This document shows positions 28,197 through 36,478 of a stretch of 64,000 bases of DNA, piece after piece. Made by a program: the position numbers and the translations under genes. The stretch's first letter is position 1; every line of letters starts with the position of its first letter. The DNA is from an uncultured Cyclobacteriaceae bacterium (GTDB lineage Bacteria > Bacteroidota > Bacteroidia > Cytophagales > Cyclobacteriaceae). The notes below the pieces were generated by a model. It had not been told where the DNA came from, made no database searches, and saw only the letters and a list, made by a program, of their open reading frames with translations. The stretch spans positions 1 to 64,000 of the forward strand of contig CANLOE010000009.1 of NCBI GenBank assembly GCA_947492745.1, in the 5' to 3' direction.

Positions 28197-28410
28197 TTAG
28201 GTATACGAATCAGTTATTGATAAATTAGATGCAGAGAGGGTTTCGGCTAAAGTGGCTCAGTTTGTATCAATGATAATTGATGATTTCCTCACCCTCCAAA
28301 GTAATTTCTGCATGGACGTACGGGTATTAAGCTATATTGACCCTGTTCTGCTCCTGTGACTCGAAGGGAAGAGGGTTCTTTATAACGAATACTGGCCTTA
28401 TAAAAGTATT

Positions 28411-28563
28411 TACGTTCAAGCGCAATTAGTTTGGGGCAGGATGTTTTTTGTATGGAACTATATCTTTAGGAACATTCCCGGTCACCAAAGTACAATGAGC
28501 GATATGCTTCCTTACATTTGACCGTTCCTTCGAGCTATTTCCCTGTTCAGTTGATTTTGGGTA
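28411..28563 (+). mobile_element. R5 element, undisturbed copy
   Basis: TACGTTCAAGCGCAATTAG on the left and GATTTTGGGTA on the right; the whole stretch follows the copy at 39723-39884 with many substitutions. The left end is mutated from TACTCAAG. Confidence 0.65.
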
Positions 28564-28632
28564 TAAAAAGGTGAATTTGTATAATGGCCTCATTGAAGAT
28601 GCCTTATGCGGCCTGTGTCGCCCTGCCTCAAC

Positions 28633-29673
28633 TCATGAAGCATGGGAAGGTTGACCATATTCTTTTACCGTTTCAATAAAACACCTGACCTTGTCCGGCT
28701 GTATGTCGGGGTATACGCCATGACCAAGATTGACAATATGCCTTCCCGGTCCAAATCGGTCCAGCATGGTTTCGGTCGCTTTTTTGATTTCACTGAAACT
28801 ACCGTACAGTACTGCTGGGTCGAGATTGCCCTGCAATGTTTTGTCCTTACCGATTATGGCACGGGATTCGGCGATGTCCATGTTCCAGTCCAGTCCTATG
28901 ACCTCACAATCAAGCGCTGCCAACGCGGCTCTTGAGAAGTAAGCGCCTTTGGCAAACACGGTCAGGGGCGTAGCTTTGATGGCCTCGCATATTTGTCTAA
29001 TATAGGGTAGGGCAAAGGCTTCATAATGCTCTTTGGGCAGGATACCGGCCCAAGAATCAAAGACCTGAACTAAATCGGCACCTGCTTTGATCTGAGCTTT
29101 GAGATAATGTATGGTACTTTCCGTAATCAACTGGAGTAGGCTGTGTGCCATATCGGGTTCGGTATACAGCATGGCACGTGCCTTTGAGAACGTCTTACTG
29201 CCACTCCCCTCTACCATATAGGAAAATATCGTCCACGGGGCACCCGCAAAACCAATTAATGGCACCCGCCCATTAAGTGCGGTTTTGGTCAGCCGAATCG
29301 CTTCGAGCACATAAGCAAGGTCATCGGGTTCGGCTTGTTTTAGGCGCAGTATATCGTCTGCAGACTGTATTGTTTTTGGAAAAAAGGGACCTTTCTTTTC
29401 TATCATTTCATAAGGTAGGCCCATAGCTTCGGGGATCACCAAAATATCCGAAAAGATGATAGCCGCATCCACCCCTAAAATATCCACAGGTTGTAAGGTT
29501 ACTTCCGCTGCCAGTTCCGGGGTCTTTACCAATTCTATGAAACCGGACAAACGTTCTCTCACAGCACGGTATTCGGGAAGAATTCTACCGGCCTGACGCA
29601 TGAGCCAGACAGGTTTGCGCTCGGTCATTTGACCCTTGGCGGCCCTGATCAATAAATCGTTTTTCAAATGCAT
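28633..29673 (-). CDS. hemE: Uroporphyrinogen decarboxylase
   Basis: A 346-residue enzyme that removes four carboxyl groups from uroporphyrinogen III in heme synthesis. Both family signatures are present: [16 protein letters not shown] (about residues 20-35) with the substrate-binding Arg, and [16 protein letters not shown] (about 138-153). [14 protein letters not shown] contains the catalytic Asp. ATG at 29673 is chosen over the TTG two codons upstream. No other heme gene is adjacent. Confidence 0.95.
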   Translation of the reverse strand: MHLKNDLLIRAAKGQMTERKPVWLMRQAGRILPEYRAVRERLSGFIELVKTPELAAEVTLQPVDILGVDAAIIFSDILVIPEAMGLPYEMIEKKGPFFPKTIQSADDILRLKQAEPDDLAYVLEAIRLTKTALNGRVPLIGFAGAPWTIFSYMVEGSGSKTFSKARAMLYTEPDMAHSLLQLITESTIHYLKAQIKAGADLVQVFDSWAGILPKEHYEAFALPYIRQICEAIKATPLTVFAKGAYFSRAALAALDCEVIGLDWNMDIAESRAIIGKDKTLQGNLDPAVLYGSFSEIKKATETMLDRFGPGRHIVNLGHGVYPDIQPDKVRCFIETVKEYGQPSHAS

Positions 29674-29676
29674 TCT

Positions 29677-29684
29677 CAAATATA
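29677..29684 (-). promoter_or_regulatory. Possible -7 box of hemE
   Basis: On the minus strand the exact consensus TATATTTG stands 3 bases before the hemE ATG. No good -33 box is seen. If real, hemE mRNA is leaderless or starts at a later codon; the next candidate start is far inside the conserved domain. Confidence 0.3.
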
Positions 29685-29689
29685 GAGGC

Positions 29690-30395
29690 TAATCACTATA
29701 ATATGACATACTTACTTGCATTAGTATGGTTATAGGGCGGCATATTTAGTATGCCCTTGAGTTCAAAACCCAATTATTGTTTCTGCACAGCCGTGCAGCA
29801 TTAATATACAGCGCTTAGTGAAAAGGGATATTGCACGATTATGGGCATAAATAAGGGCAATGGCAAGTAATTGATCTTGAAGTAATTCTCTCTTAACTAA
29901 GATCAGGTGAAAGGCCATGATGTATAGAATCAAAGTCGAGATGGACCCCAAAATACTATCGGTCTTCTCTCTTTCGGAACAGGTAAAAGGAGTAAGCTTG
30001 CATGCACCGGGAGACCACCGCATTGTCAGTACGATAGGGTAACGACTACTTTCTTGATTTTGAGGAAGTCGGAAGCAATGGTTTTTACGGGAATATTTGT
30101 TTAAACACACATGCTATAATGCTGTAATTCAATGTCTTTTATACGACAAATACTTGCTTTATTAGCTTATATTTAGCGGCATAGAATGATTCTGTTTTTC
30201 GTATTGAAAGATTTTCTTTTCTTTACTGATATGATGGGCTTTCAAAACTATACTTCTATGTTTTTTCGGCCCATTACATTTACTCTAACGTTGGCACTTT
30301 AGAACTCTGTTTCAGAAGAAACCACTGAAGCAAGATAGTACCCAATACCCCTTGATTAACCTTTATTTTTAACCAAAACCTAACCTTACATTGTT
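29690..30395. other. Gap of 0.7 kb without recognisable gene
   Basis: None of the R1-R7 families is recognisable here. A minus-strand frame of 115 codons (29763-30110) has poor protein character. A 41-codon plus-strand frame starting at 29919 (MMYRIKVEMDPKI) is weakly protein-like. The final 250 bases are AT-rich and should hold the promoter of the ricin-fold gene. Confidence 0.35.
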
Positions 30396-31265
30396 ATGAA
30401 AATGACACCCATCTTACAGAAAATGAAATGCCATCGGCACTTATCGCTATTGTCGGTGATCAAGTGGAGTTTTTGCTTATTCCTGCTGAGCTTTACGGCT
30501 AGGGCAGAAACTCGACCTCTTTCATTCAGTCCGGGCGATAATTTCTTGATTGTCAATAATACCTCTAATAAGACACTCACTTTAGAATATGCCACAAAGA
30601 TATTCTTCTCGAGCTATAAGTTTGTTGCTGATGAGAAGGATGGCGCGTCCTATATTGCAGAGGGCGAAATCGGAGGTCGTATCGAGGATTTTCAAAAATG
30701 GAAGTTCGTTGACTTGTGCAACAATACCGTCCAGATTATCAATGTCAAAACGGGTAAGGCTATTGATGTCGTTGGAGGAGAGCCTATACAGCGTGAGGCG
30801 AATAGTCACCATATAGGCCAGCACTGGAAAGTTGTTCATGTCAGTGATGAGAAGAAGCAATTTATAAGCCTGAAAACAGGAGAGGCGCTGTCTCTATGTC
30901 AGGGAGAAGTCATGCTGAGCAGTAGCAGGAATAATATCGGTGGACAGTATTGGAAGGTGAGACTGTTCACTCCTCGCCCTAATTTTTACCCCATTACGGT
31001 AGAGTCGGACGATAATTCAAGAAAAACGACCGTTACATTGACCACTCCAAGCATATTCAGACCGGTAAAAGGTGCCGTGGTAGTCAAGCGCTACACTACA
31101 GGAAGTAAGGGAGTTGAGGAACTGAGAATGAACAATGTCTTTGTACCTTCCGGTACCAGCAAGCAGATTTCATTGGACATCAGTAATCTCAAGAGAGACG
31201 ATTACATTCTGTATCTACATGATACCAATTCGGGGACATTTCAGACACGTCTGTTCTTGAAGTAG
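30396..31265 (+). CDS. Secreted protein with ricin-type beta-trefoil
   Basis: A 289-residue protein with a signal peptide (LSLLSVIKWSFCLFLLSFTARA, about residues 16-37). Residues 60-190 contain three Q-x-W motifs (QKWKF, QHWKV, QYWKV) spaced about 40 residues apart, the fingerprint of a ricin-B-like beta-trefoil that binds sugars. The last 90 residues form a beta-rich domain ending GTFQTRLFLK, which resembles the type IX secretion C-terminal signal; that is an inference. It may bind glycans outside the cell. It is a single-gene unit. Confidence 0.65.
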   Translation: MKMTPILQKMKCHRHLSLLSVIKWSFCLFLLSFTARAETRPLSFSPGDNFLIVNNTSNKTLTLEYATKIFFSSYKFVADEKDGASYIAEGEIGGRIEDFQKWKFVDLCNNTVQIINVKTGKAIDVVGGEPIQREANSHHIGQHWKVVHVSDEKKQFISLKTGEALSLCQGEVMLSSSRNNIGGQYWKVRLFTPRPNFYPITVESDDNSRKTTVTLTTPSIFRPVKGAVVVKRYTTGSKGVEELRMNNVFVPSGTSKQISLDISNLKRDDYILYLHDTNSGTFQTRLFLK

Positions 31266-31405
31266 TCTTTGAAAGTGACACATCCCTATAAGTCCAAAAT
31301 CCTCGTTTAGACTTTCATCATGTAACCTCTTTTGTGACATCAGATACGTAAGGCTATTATAGCTTTGAAAGCTTCAAGTCAGTGAAATACATGGATTGGT
31401 TTTTA

Positions 31406-31735
31406 ACCCAAAATGTCCATTAGAAAATCTATTCCGGACTTAATACAAACTTAGCTTTTAACTATCGCCTATCTTCCTGTTCATTTTGCTTCACTCTGCG
31501 TTGACAATCCTCGCGATAGCGCTGCTATCCCTGCGGTTATCGCCTTGATTGAAACCAAAATGACCCGCGGAATCTTATACGACATTTAAAACCCAAATTT
31601 GTATAACCGGCTTCAAATCAGTAAATGAATGCGTTTTTTGAATTAACCGTAGCGGTGCTACGTTGAATCCAAGAAAACGCCCTGATGTATTGCCATTTAA
31701 GTCCTCATGACGAAGTTCCAACGAACATTCTGGGT
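31406..31735 (+). mobile_element. R2 element hosting R1
   Basis: Starts ACCCAAAATGTCC at 31406 after TTA and ends CGAACATTCTGGGT near 31735 before TTAA. Its two halves are continuous with the undisturbed copy at 45461-45627. R1 is inserted after CCGGACTTA, closer to the 5' end than in the copy at 1342. Confidence 0.87.
31444..31603 (-). mobile_element. R1 element nested in R2
   Basis: A complete 160 bp reverse-oriented copy with TAA at 31441-31443 and 31604-31606. The empty site reads CCGGACT-TAA-CCGGCTTC; uninterrupted R2 at 1372 reads CCGGACT-TAA-CTGACTTC. Confidence 0.92.
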
Positions 31736-31739
31736 TAAA

Positions 31740-31835
31740 TTAACAGTAGCAGTGCTATGCTGAAATCAAGAAAACCTAAGATTTATTTCATTTTGAACCT
31801 TCATGGCGAAGTTACCCTGCATGATTGAGATTTAG
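31740..31835. mobile_element. R2/R3 half-element remnant
   Basis: AACAGTAGCAGTGCTATGCTG is the worn central palindrome, followed by AATCAAGAAAACC and ending GCATGATTGAGATT. It is the right half of an R2/R3-type element. The left half is missing. From here to 32151 nothing else is recognisable. Confidence 0.5.
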
Positions 31836-32151
31836 CCTTTCGAGGCAAAATACTATCGATAATTTTAATAAAGGTCTAAGCCAAAGTTACGGTAAATGAT
31901 CTTTTATCGAAGTAATGCATGTTTGGAATAAAGCACATGATGAGGATTTTGGATTGACATTAACTAAAGAATTGGAGTTTTACCTACTTTGGAAGAAAAT
32001 CAACTTTTCTTGGTATAGAGTGTCACTGCTATGTACAATAGGGTAGTTCTGACCGTTCATTACTTTCCTATATACAACTATATGCAGTAGTATGAGCTAT
32101 TTTTGATTACGATTATTGGTAGATGGGGCCATCTGTCGTAGGTTTGAAGCT

Positions 32152-32973
32152 ATGCTCGATCAGTTGTTACTTTTTTTTGCAGGACTTATAGGCGGTTTTA
32201 TATCCGGTCTTGCAGGTATAGGTACGGGAATACTGCTTATATTGATAATCCCGATAGCGCTAGGGCACATGGGCATGACCGGAGACACCCTGGTAAAATT
32301 TACGCTGGCCAACACCGTGTTCGGTACGCTCTGTTCTTCCTTTATGAACAATATCACTTCGATAAAACAAGGACGCTTTTACCCAAAAGAGATTTTCTGG
32401 ACAGCAAGTATAGCAGTACTGTGTGCTGGAATCCTGCTTGAATTTTTCGTAAAGCGCATTACCTATTTCCCCCTTTTATACAATACTCTGATTACATTAT
32501 TTTTATTATATATTCTCTATCGCGGACTGAACCGATTGCATACCGACAAAAACCACGAAGAAAAAACCTCCAAAGTTAAGTTGGGACTGACAGGTCTCTC
32601 TGGCGGTTTTGTAGCGGCGCTGACAGGTTTAGGTGGTGCCAGTATCGCCATCCCCATGCTCAATGTATGGCTGAACATCGATATCAAAAAATCTAAAGCC
32701 ATAGCCTATGGTATGGTATTCAGTATAGCAGTATTGCTGACACTACTGAACTTAAAGGCCGAACATGGCTTTGCTATAAGCGCTTTGCACCAGGGCTATA
32801 TTATTTTCCCTATAGCCTTGCCATTGTCACTGGGAGTTGTTCTGGGGGCACCCATAGGGGTTTTCTATGGCGAGAGGTTGACTTCCAGAACTATCTCTTA
32901 TATATTTTTGTCTTTTATAGGAGTAGCCATAATCAAAAAACTATACGGTGTTTGTCAGGCGCTTTTCTTCTGA
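32152..32973 (+). CDS. TauE/SafE family sulfite exporter-like permease
   Basis: A 273-residue membrane protein with eight or so hydrophobic segments in two repeated halves, each beginning with a glycine-rich loop: GGFISGLAGIGTGILLI (about residues 13-29) and GGFVAALTGLGGASIAIP (about 154-171). The family moves sulfite, sulfonates or other small anions. ATG at 32152 starts just before the first segment; the TTG at 32116 would add twelve charged residues. Substrate unknown. Confidence 0.85.
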   Translation: MLDQLLLFFAGLIGGFISGLAGIGTGILLILIIPIALGHMGMTGDTLVKFTLANTVFGTLCSSFMNNITSIKQGRFYPKEIFWTASIAVLCAGILLEFFVKRITYFPLLYNTLITLFLLYILYRGLNRLHTDKNHEEKTSKVKLGLTGLSGGFVAALTGLGGASIAIPMLNVWLNIDIKKSKAIAYGMVFSIAVLLTLLNLKAEHGFAISALHQGYIIFPIALPLSLGVVLGAPIGVFYGERLTSRTISYIFLSFIGVAIIKKLYGVCQALFF

Positions 32974-33204
32974 CGGGCTTCCTCTTCATGGATTCCGGAA
33001 AAGAAAAAGGCCTTATAGTATTAGATACAGTGGCCTTTGATCGCAATAGCTTAGTATTGTCGAAGACAGGACCTTATCAAAGTGGGATTGAAAAGTAATC
33101 ACTAGTCGATCGAAGAAACCAAGTATATGGTCTCTGTAAGAAGCTGACACAGTGGTTCATCTTTTATCAATAGATACATCCGATAGGATGTAGAACGGTA
33201 GTTA

Positions 33205-33355
33205 TACAAATTTAGGTTGTAAGTTTTGTGTAAGATTCGTGAATCATTTTGTTCTCATCCAAATCTTATGATAGCACTGCTATCATAAGATTTGCGAATG
33301 CAGAGTGGGCCGAAATGAACAATACTATAGGCGAAATTTGAGCGCTATTTTTATA
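33205..33355 (+). mobile_element. Diverged R1 element
   Basis: TTA at 33202-33204 precedes TACAAATTTAGGTTGTAAG. The centre is an extended palindrome, CTTATGATAGCACTGCTATCATAAG. The right arm AATGAACAATACTATAGGCGAAATTTGAGC follows R1, but the right end is worn. It lies just upstream of the serine dehydratase gene. Confidence 0.65.
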
Positions 33356-33399
33356 TCATAAGTAAAATTAAGTTTCACAGATTAACTCCTTACTCTATA

Positions 33400-34296
33400 A
33401 TGGTATTTTCTTTTGAAAGTTTTCGTGGCTGGGCCGATTACTGTAAATCAGAGTGCAAAGCGCTATATATACCTGTTTTGGCTTATGAGCAGCATCAGAA
33501 AGGACGTGTGGAATCAGAAATATGGGAAGGTATAGCCGCGGCCTATACTGTAATGAAAGAAGCTGTCAGGGCTGGTTTAGAGGAGGATATGACCTCGCGG
33601 TCGGGCATGATCGATAATGGTGCGAAGAAAGTCTACCGTTCTGAGAAAACGGTATTATCAAAGGAGTTTCAGTTTTTGGTAGCAAGAGCATTGGCCGCCA
33701 AAGAAGTCAATTCTTGCATGGGTAGAATTGTGGCCGCTCCTACAGCGGGCGCTTCGGGTATACTACCGGGGACCTTGTACACGCTACAGCAAATACATGG
33801 TCTTCCTGATAAAAAGATATATGAAGGGCTTCTAGTGGCAGCTGGGATAGGCCTTATTATTGAGCAGAAAGCGTCTCTTGCCGGGGCGGTAGGCGGCTGT
33901 CAGGCAGAGACAGGTAGTGCTGCCGCGATGGCCTCAGGAGCTATGGTGTACTGCTTGGAAGGTAGTATCGATCAGGCTCTCAATGCTGTCGGTATTACGA
34001 TTCAATGTATGCTGGGACTGGTATGCGACCCTGTCGCGGGACTCGTTGAAGTACCCTGTGTAGTGCGCAACGCCAGTGCTGCGGCCATTGCCAACGCTTC
34101 GGCCCAAATAGCGCTGGCAGATGTCAGTGGTGTTATACCTGTGGACGAATGTGTCGAAGCTATGGGCGAAATCGGACAAAGTATGGAAAGTCGCTATAAA
34201 GAAACGGCAGAGGGAGGTCTGGCCGCCACCAAGACAGGTAGAGAAATATCGAAAAGGGTCCTCCTTCGCGATATCGATATCCTAGAGGAGGACTAA
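33400..34296 (+). CDS. sdaAA: L-serine ammonia-lyase, iron-sulfur type, alpha chain
   Basis: A 298-residue protein equal in length to the alpha subunit of the two-subunit iron-sulfur serine dehydratase, which turns serine into pyruvate and ammonia. The cluster cysteines Cys106 (NSCMGRIVAAP), Cys209 (VCDPVAGLVEV) and Cys220 (VPCVVRN) are present, as is PTAGASGILPG. The beta subunit is not next to it, and the N-terminal half of single-chain SdaA is absent. Either beta is encoded elsewhere or this chain acts in another way. Genes on both sides are unrelated. Confidence 0.85.
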   Translation: MVFSFESFRGWADYCKSECKALYIPVLAYEQHQKGRVESEIWEGIAAAYTVMKEAVRAGLEEDMTSRSGMIDNGAKKVYRSEKTVLSKEFQFLVARALAAKEVNSCMGRIVAAPTAGASGILPGTLYTLQQIHGLPDKKIYEGLLVAAGIGLIIEQKASLAGAVGGCQAETGSAAAMASGAMVYCLEGSIDQALNAVGITIQCMLGLVCDPVAGLVEVPCVVRNASAAAIANASAQIALADVSGVIPVDECVEAMGEIGQSMESRYKETAEGGLAATKTGREISKRVLLRDIDILEED

Positions 34297-34745
34297 GGGC
34301 GTTGAGTCGGAATCAAACCTTCCGGTAATAACCGACCTAGGAAATAAATGGCCGAGACAAAGATAATCGACCAGAATACTGCGCTCACAGCCATGTAGAA
34401 TATGATTTTATCTTTTGGGGCTTTCAATCCGACCAAAATAACGGTACCTCCGATAGGAGTGAAGATTATTGGAGAGAGTGCGGCCACGCCGATAAGCCCG
34501 TATTTTCTTCTCAAGACAGCGACCCGTCGGTTCTTTTTGGTAAAGGTCTTTGCCTCTGGAAAATACCTTTTAATGACCCGTTCCCGGATAACCCCTCCAA
34601 AATAAGTGAACAAAAGTACGCTTGACATCATTCCGAGGATAGTGACCAGCACACTTTTCCACCAGGGAAAACCAGCGGCATAACCTAGTGTAGGGCCAGC
34701 AATAAACTTGATCATCGTCATCAAGTAAATTGATAAAAATTCCAT
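34293..34745 (-). CDS. Small conserved membrane protein
   Basis: A 150-residue protein with about four hydrophobic segments: an N-terminal pair (YLMTMIKFIAGPTLGYAAGF and VLVTILGMMSSVLLFTYFGG), a basic loop (residues about 57-85), and a second pair with LSPIIFTPIGGTVILVG and FWSIIFVSAIYFLGRLL. The GGTV and P-rich loops recall DedA/small multidrug export-like proteins, but I cannot assign it. ATG at 34745 is preferred to TTG at 34796, because a promoter box overlaps the latter. Its stop overlaps the end of the serine dehydratase gene by 4 bases in convergent orientation. Confidence 0.65.
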   Translation of the reverse strand: MEFLSIYLMTMIKFIAGPTLGYAAGFPWWKSVLVTILGMMSSVLLFTYFGGVIRERVIKRYFPEAKTFTKKNRRVAVLRRKYGLIGVAALSPIIFTPIGGTVILVGLKAPKDKIIFYMAVSAVFWSIIFVSAIYFLGRLLPEGLIPTQRP

Positions 34746-34793
34746 AATAAAATTTATAGATAAAGAAGTAAGCCAAACCTTTTTTCTCGGCTG

Positions 34794-34823
34794 CAAATTT
34801 AGATTTTTTCATCCTAATTCAAG
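34794..34823 (-). promoter_or_regulatory. Promoter of the small membrane protein gene
   Basis: On the minus strand CTTG, 18 bases and the exact -7 box TAAATTTG (34794-34801) precede ATG 34745 by about 50 bases. Confidence 0.5.
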
Positions 34824-35002
34824 CTTTTTATCATGACTTAGCACTAGCTATGCTATCCAAAAAAGGCTTCAACAGAGTGCAAAATCTTTGATTTTCGCTT
34901 CAACTCAAAAAGTTCGCATCACTTCATGGTGAAATAGTAGCCACTAATATCGGACATGAATACTTTAAAACTATCCATAAGTGGAGCAACCTTGCTTTTT
35001 TA

Positions 35003-35160
35003 ACCCAGATCATGCATTGAAAAATCTACTCTTCCTGTTCATTATGCTTCACTCAGCGTTGACAATCCTCGAGATAGCGCTGCTATCCCTACGGTTATCG
35101 CCTTGATTGGAAAAAAATGACCCGCGCAATCTTATACGACAGTTGAAACCTAAATTTGTA
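35003..35160 (-). mobile_element. R3-R1 fusion element
   Basis: 28 bases of R3 left end (ACCCAGATCATGCATTG to ATCTACT) are joined directly to the R1 body at CTTCCTGTTCATTATGC. The right end CCTAAATTTGTA with TAA after it is a normal R1 end. The join removed the R1 left end and most of R3. The rest of the gap (34824-35002 and 35164-35395) shows only a worn palindrome near 34850. Confidence 0.7.
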
Positions 35161-35395
35161 TAATTTATAGCATTAATATTTTTTTTTCTACATACTTTCC
35201 GAAGCTTTGGAGGTGCCAACCCGAACAATCGATAAAATCTGATACAGTATCAATATCTCTTTTGGGGAAAGCAGGGCCTTATATTTATTGTTATGAGTAC
35301 TGGTCCCGTCGCTCTATCATCAGAAAGAGACCGTGATAGTGCAGGGGATAAGATACGGGCTCTGTTTATTCACTTTGATAGATGATACTGAACGG

Positions 35396-36007
35396 TTATG
35401 GCTTATCTTGGGCAGTCCTTCCCAAAATACTTCTTCCCAGCGTAATCTCATCGGCATATTCCAACTCTCCACCGATAGGTATTCCCCTAGCGATGGTCGT
35501 TATCTTCAGGTGCGCGCGAGTTAGTTTTTTGGTAAGGTAAAAAGAAGTAGTATCGCCCTCCATGGTAGGGCTGAGTGCAAGTATGACCTCTTTTATGTCT
35601 TCTCCCTCTGTAACCCTGGTCAGCAGGGAAGCTACTTTCAGGTCTTCGGGGCCTACGCCCTCCATAGGGGAGATGACCCCTCCAAGAACGTGGTATAGAC
35701 CATTGTACTGGGCGGTATTCTCTATGGCCATTACATCTCTGGTGTCTTCGACCACGCAGAGCAGGCTCCTGTCCCTTCGTTGACTATTGCAAATGGAGCA
35801 AAGGGTACTATCGGCTATGTTATGGCATTGCTGGCAATATTTGATATCGGTACGAAGTCGAGTAAGTGCTTCTGTCAGTGCATGGGTATGGGTCTCCTCT
35901 ACTTTCAGTAAATGCAGGGCAAGCCGTAATGCCGTCTTCTTGCCTATACCTGGAAGCTTGGCGATTTCGTTGACAGCTTCTTCTATCAGCTTGGAGGAAA
36001 ATTCCAT
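35396..36007 (-). CDS. recR: Recombination mediator protein RecR
   Basis: A 203-residue RecR: helix-hairpin-helix at IAKLPGIGKKTALRLALHLL (about residues 15-34), a four-cysteine zinc finger CQQCHNIADSTLCSIC (about 58-73), and the Toprim domain with VVEDTRDVMAIE (about 84-95). With RecO and RecF it loads RecA on SSB-coated gaps. Length and all motifs are normal. It follows clpS on the same strand with 122 bases between. Confidence 0.96.
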   Translation of the reverse strand: MEFSSKLIEEAVNEIAKLPGIGKKTALRLALHLLKVEETHTHALTEALTRLRTDIKYCQQCHNIADSTLCSICNSQRRDRSLLCVVEDTRDVMAIENTAQYNGLYHVLGGVISPMEGVGPEDLKVASLLTRVTEGEDIKEVILALSPTMEGDTTSFYLTKKLTRAHLKITTIARGIPIGGELEYADEITLGRSILGRTAQDKP

Positions 36008-36129
36008 AATATGTCCTAATGATTACTCTGACCCACAAAAGAGAGGAAGTTGAAATGGAGCAAAGCCATATTCAAAAGCCATTTTAAATGTATAATAAGG
36101 GGGAATCAATGCGCTAAGACTGCGATAAG

Positions 36130-36411
36130 TTATAAAAGCCTGGCATCTATGCCTGCTTCGCAGATAGCTTCCTGCATAGGCTTGAGTTCATCAAAATGCC
36201 CTTCTTTGACGGAACACTTACCATTATAATGAATAATGAAGGCACATTGTTCGGCCTGTTCCGCCGAATGTTTGCATACCTTCATTAGAGTAGTGATCAC
36301 ATGGTCGAATGTATTGAAGTCATCGTTGAACACTATTAAATTTTTTACGTCGGTCAGTGCTACGTCATTGAGCGCATTGACCAATATTTCCTGTTGAAGG
36401 TCGTAGTCCAT
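36130..36411 (-). CDS. clpS: ClpS-type adaptor of the Clp protease
   Basis: A 93-residue protein, KNLIVFNDDFNTFDHVITTL (about residues 23-42) being the ClpS signature with the N-degron pocket region and the later CAFIIHYNGKCSVKEGHF. It delivers N-end-rule substrates to ClpAP-like unfoldases. ATG at 36411 gives the family length; the longer frame to 36507 would add residues encoded by the promoter region of the divergent symporter. Confidence 0.9.
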   Translation of the reverse strand: MDYDLQQEILVNALNDVALTDVKNLIVFNDDFNTFDHVITTLMKVCKHSAEQAEQCAFIIHYNGKCSVKEGHFDELKPMQEAICEAGIDARLL

Positions 36412-36434
36412 ATAGTTTTCGCTTAACTTTATCA

Positions 36435-36442
36435 AAAATACA
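36435..36442 (-). promoter_or_regulatory. -7 box of clpS
   Basis: The minus strand reads TATTTTTG, an exact TAnnTTTG box, 23 bases before the clpS start. The intergenic space between clpS and the divergent symporter is only 67 bases, so both promoters overlap. Confidence 0.45.
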
Positions 36443-36478
36443 AAAAAAAACGCAATTTTGCGATTGATATATATAATT

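Noticed and set aside
27822-28220. Plus-strand frame of 132 codons
   Set aside because: It runs through the R3 and R1 elements and its translation is repeat sequence; no start signal or family match.
29763-30110. Minus-strand frame of 115 codons
   Set aside because: Cys- and His-rich odd composition, no ribosome binding site, no domain pattern; treated as chance.
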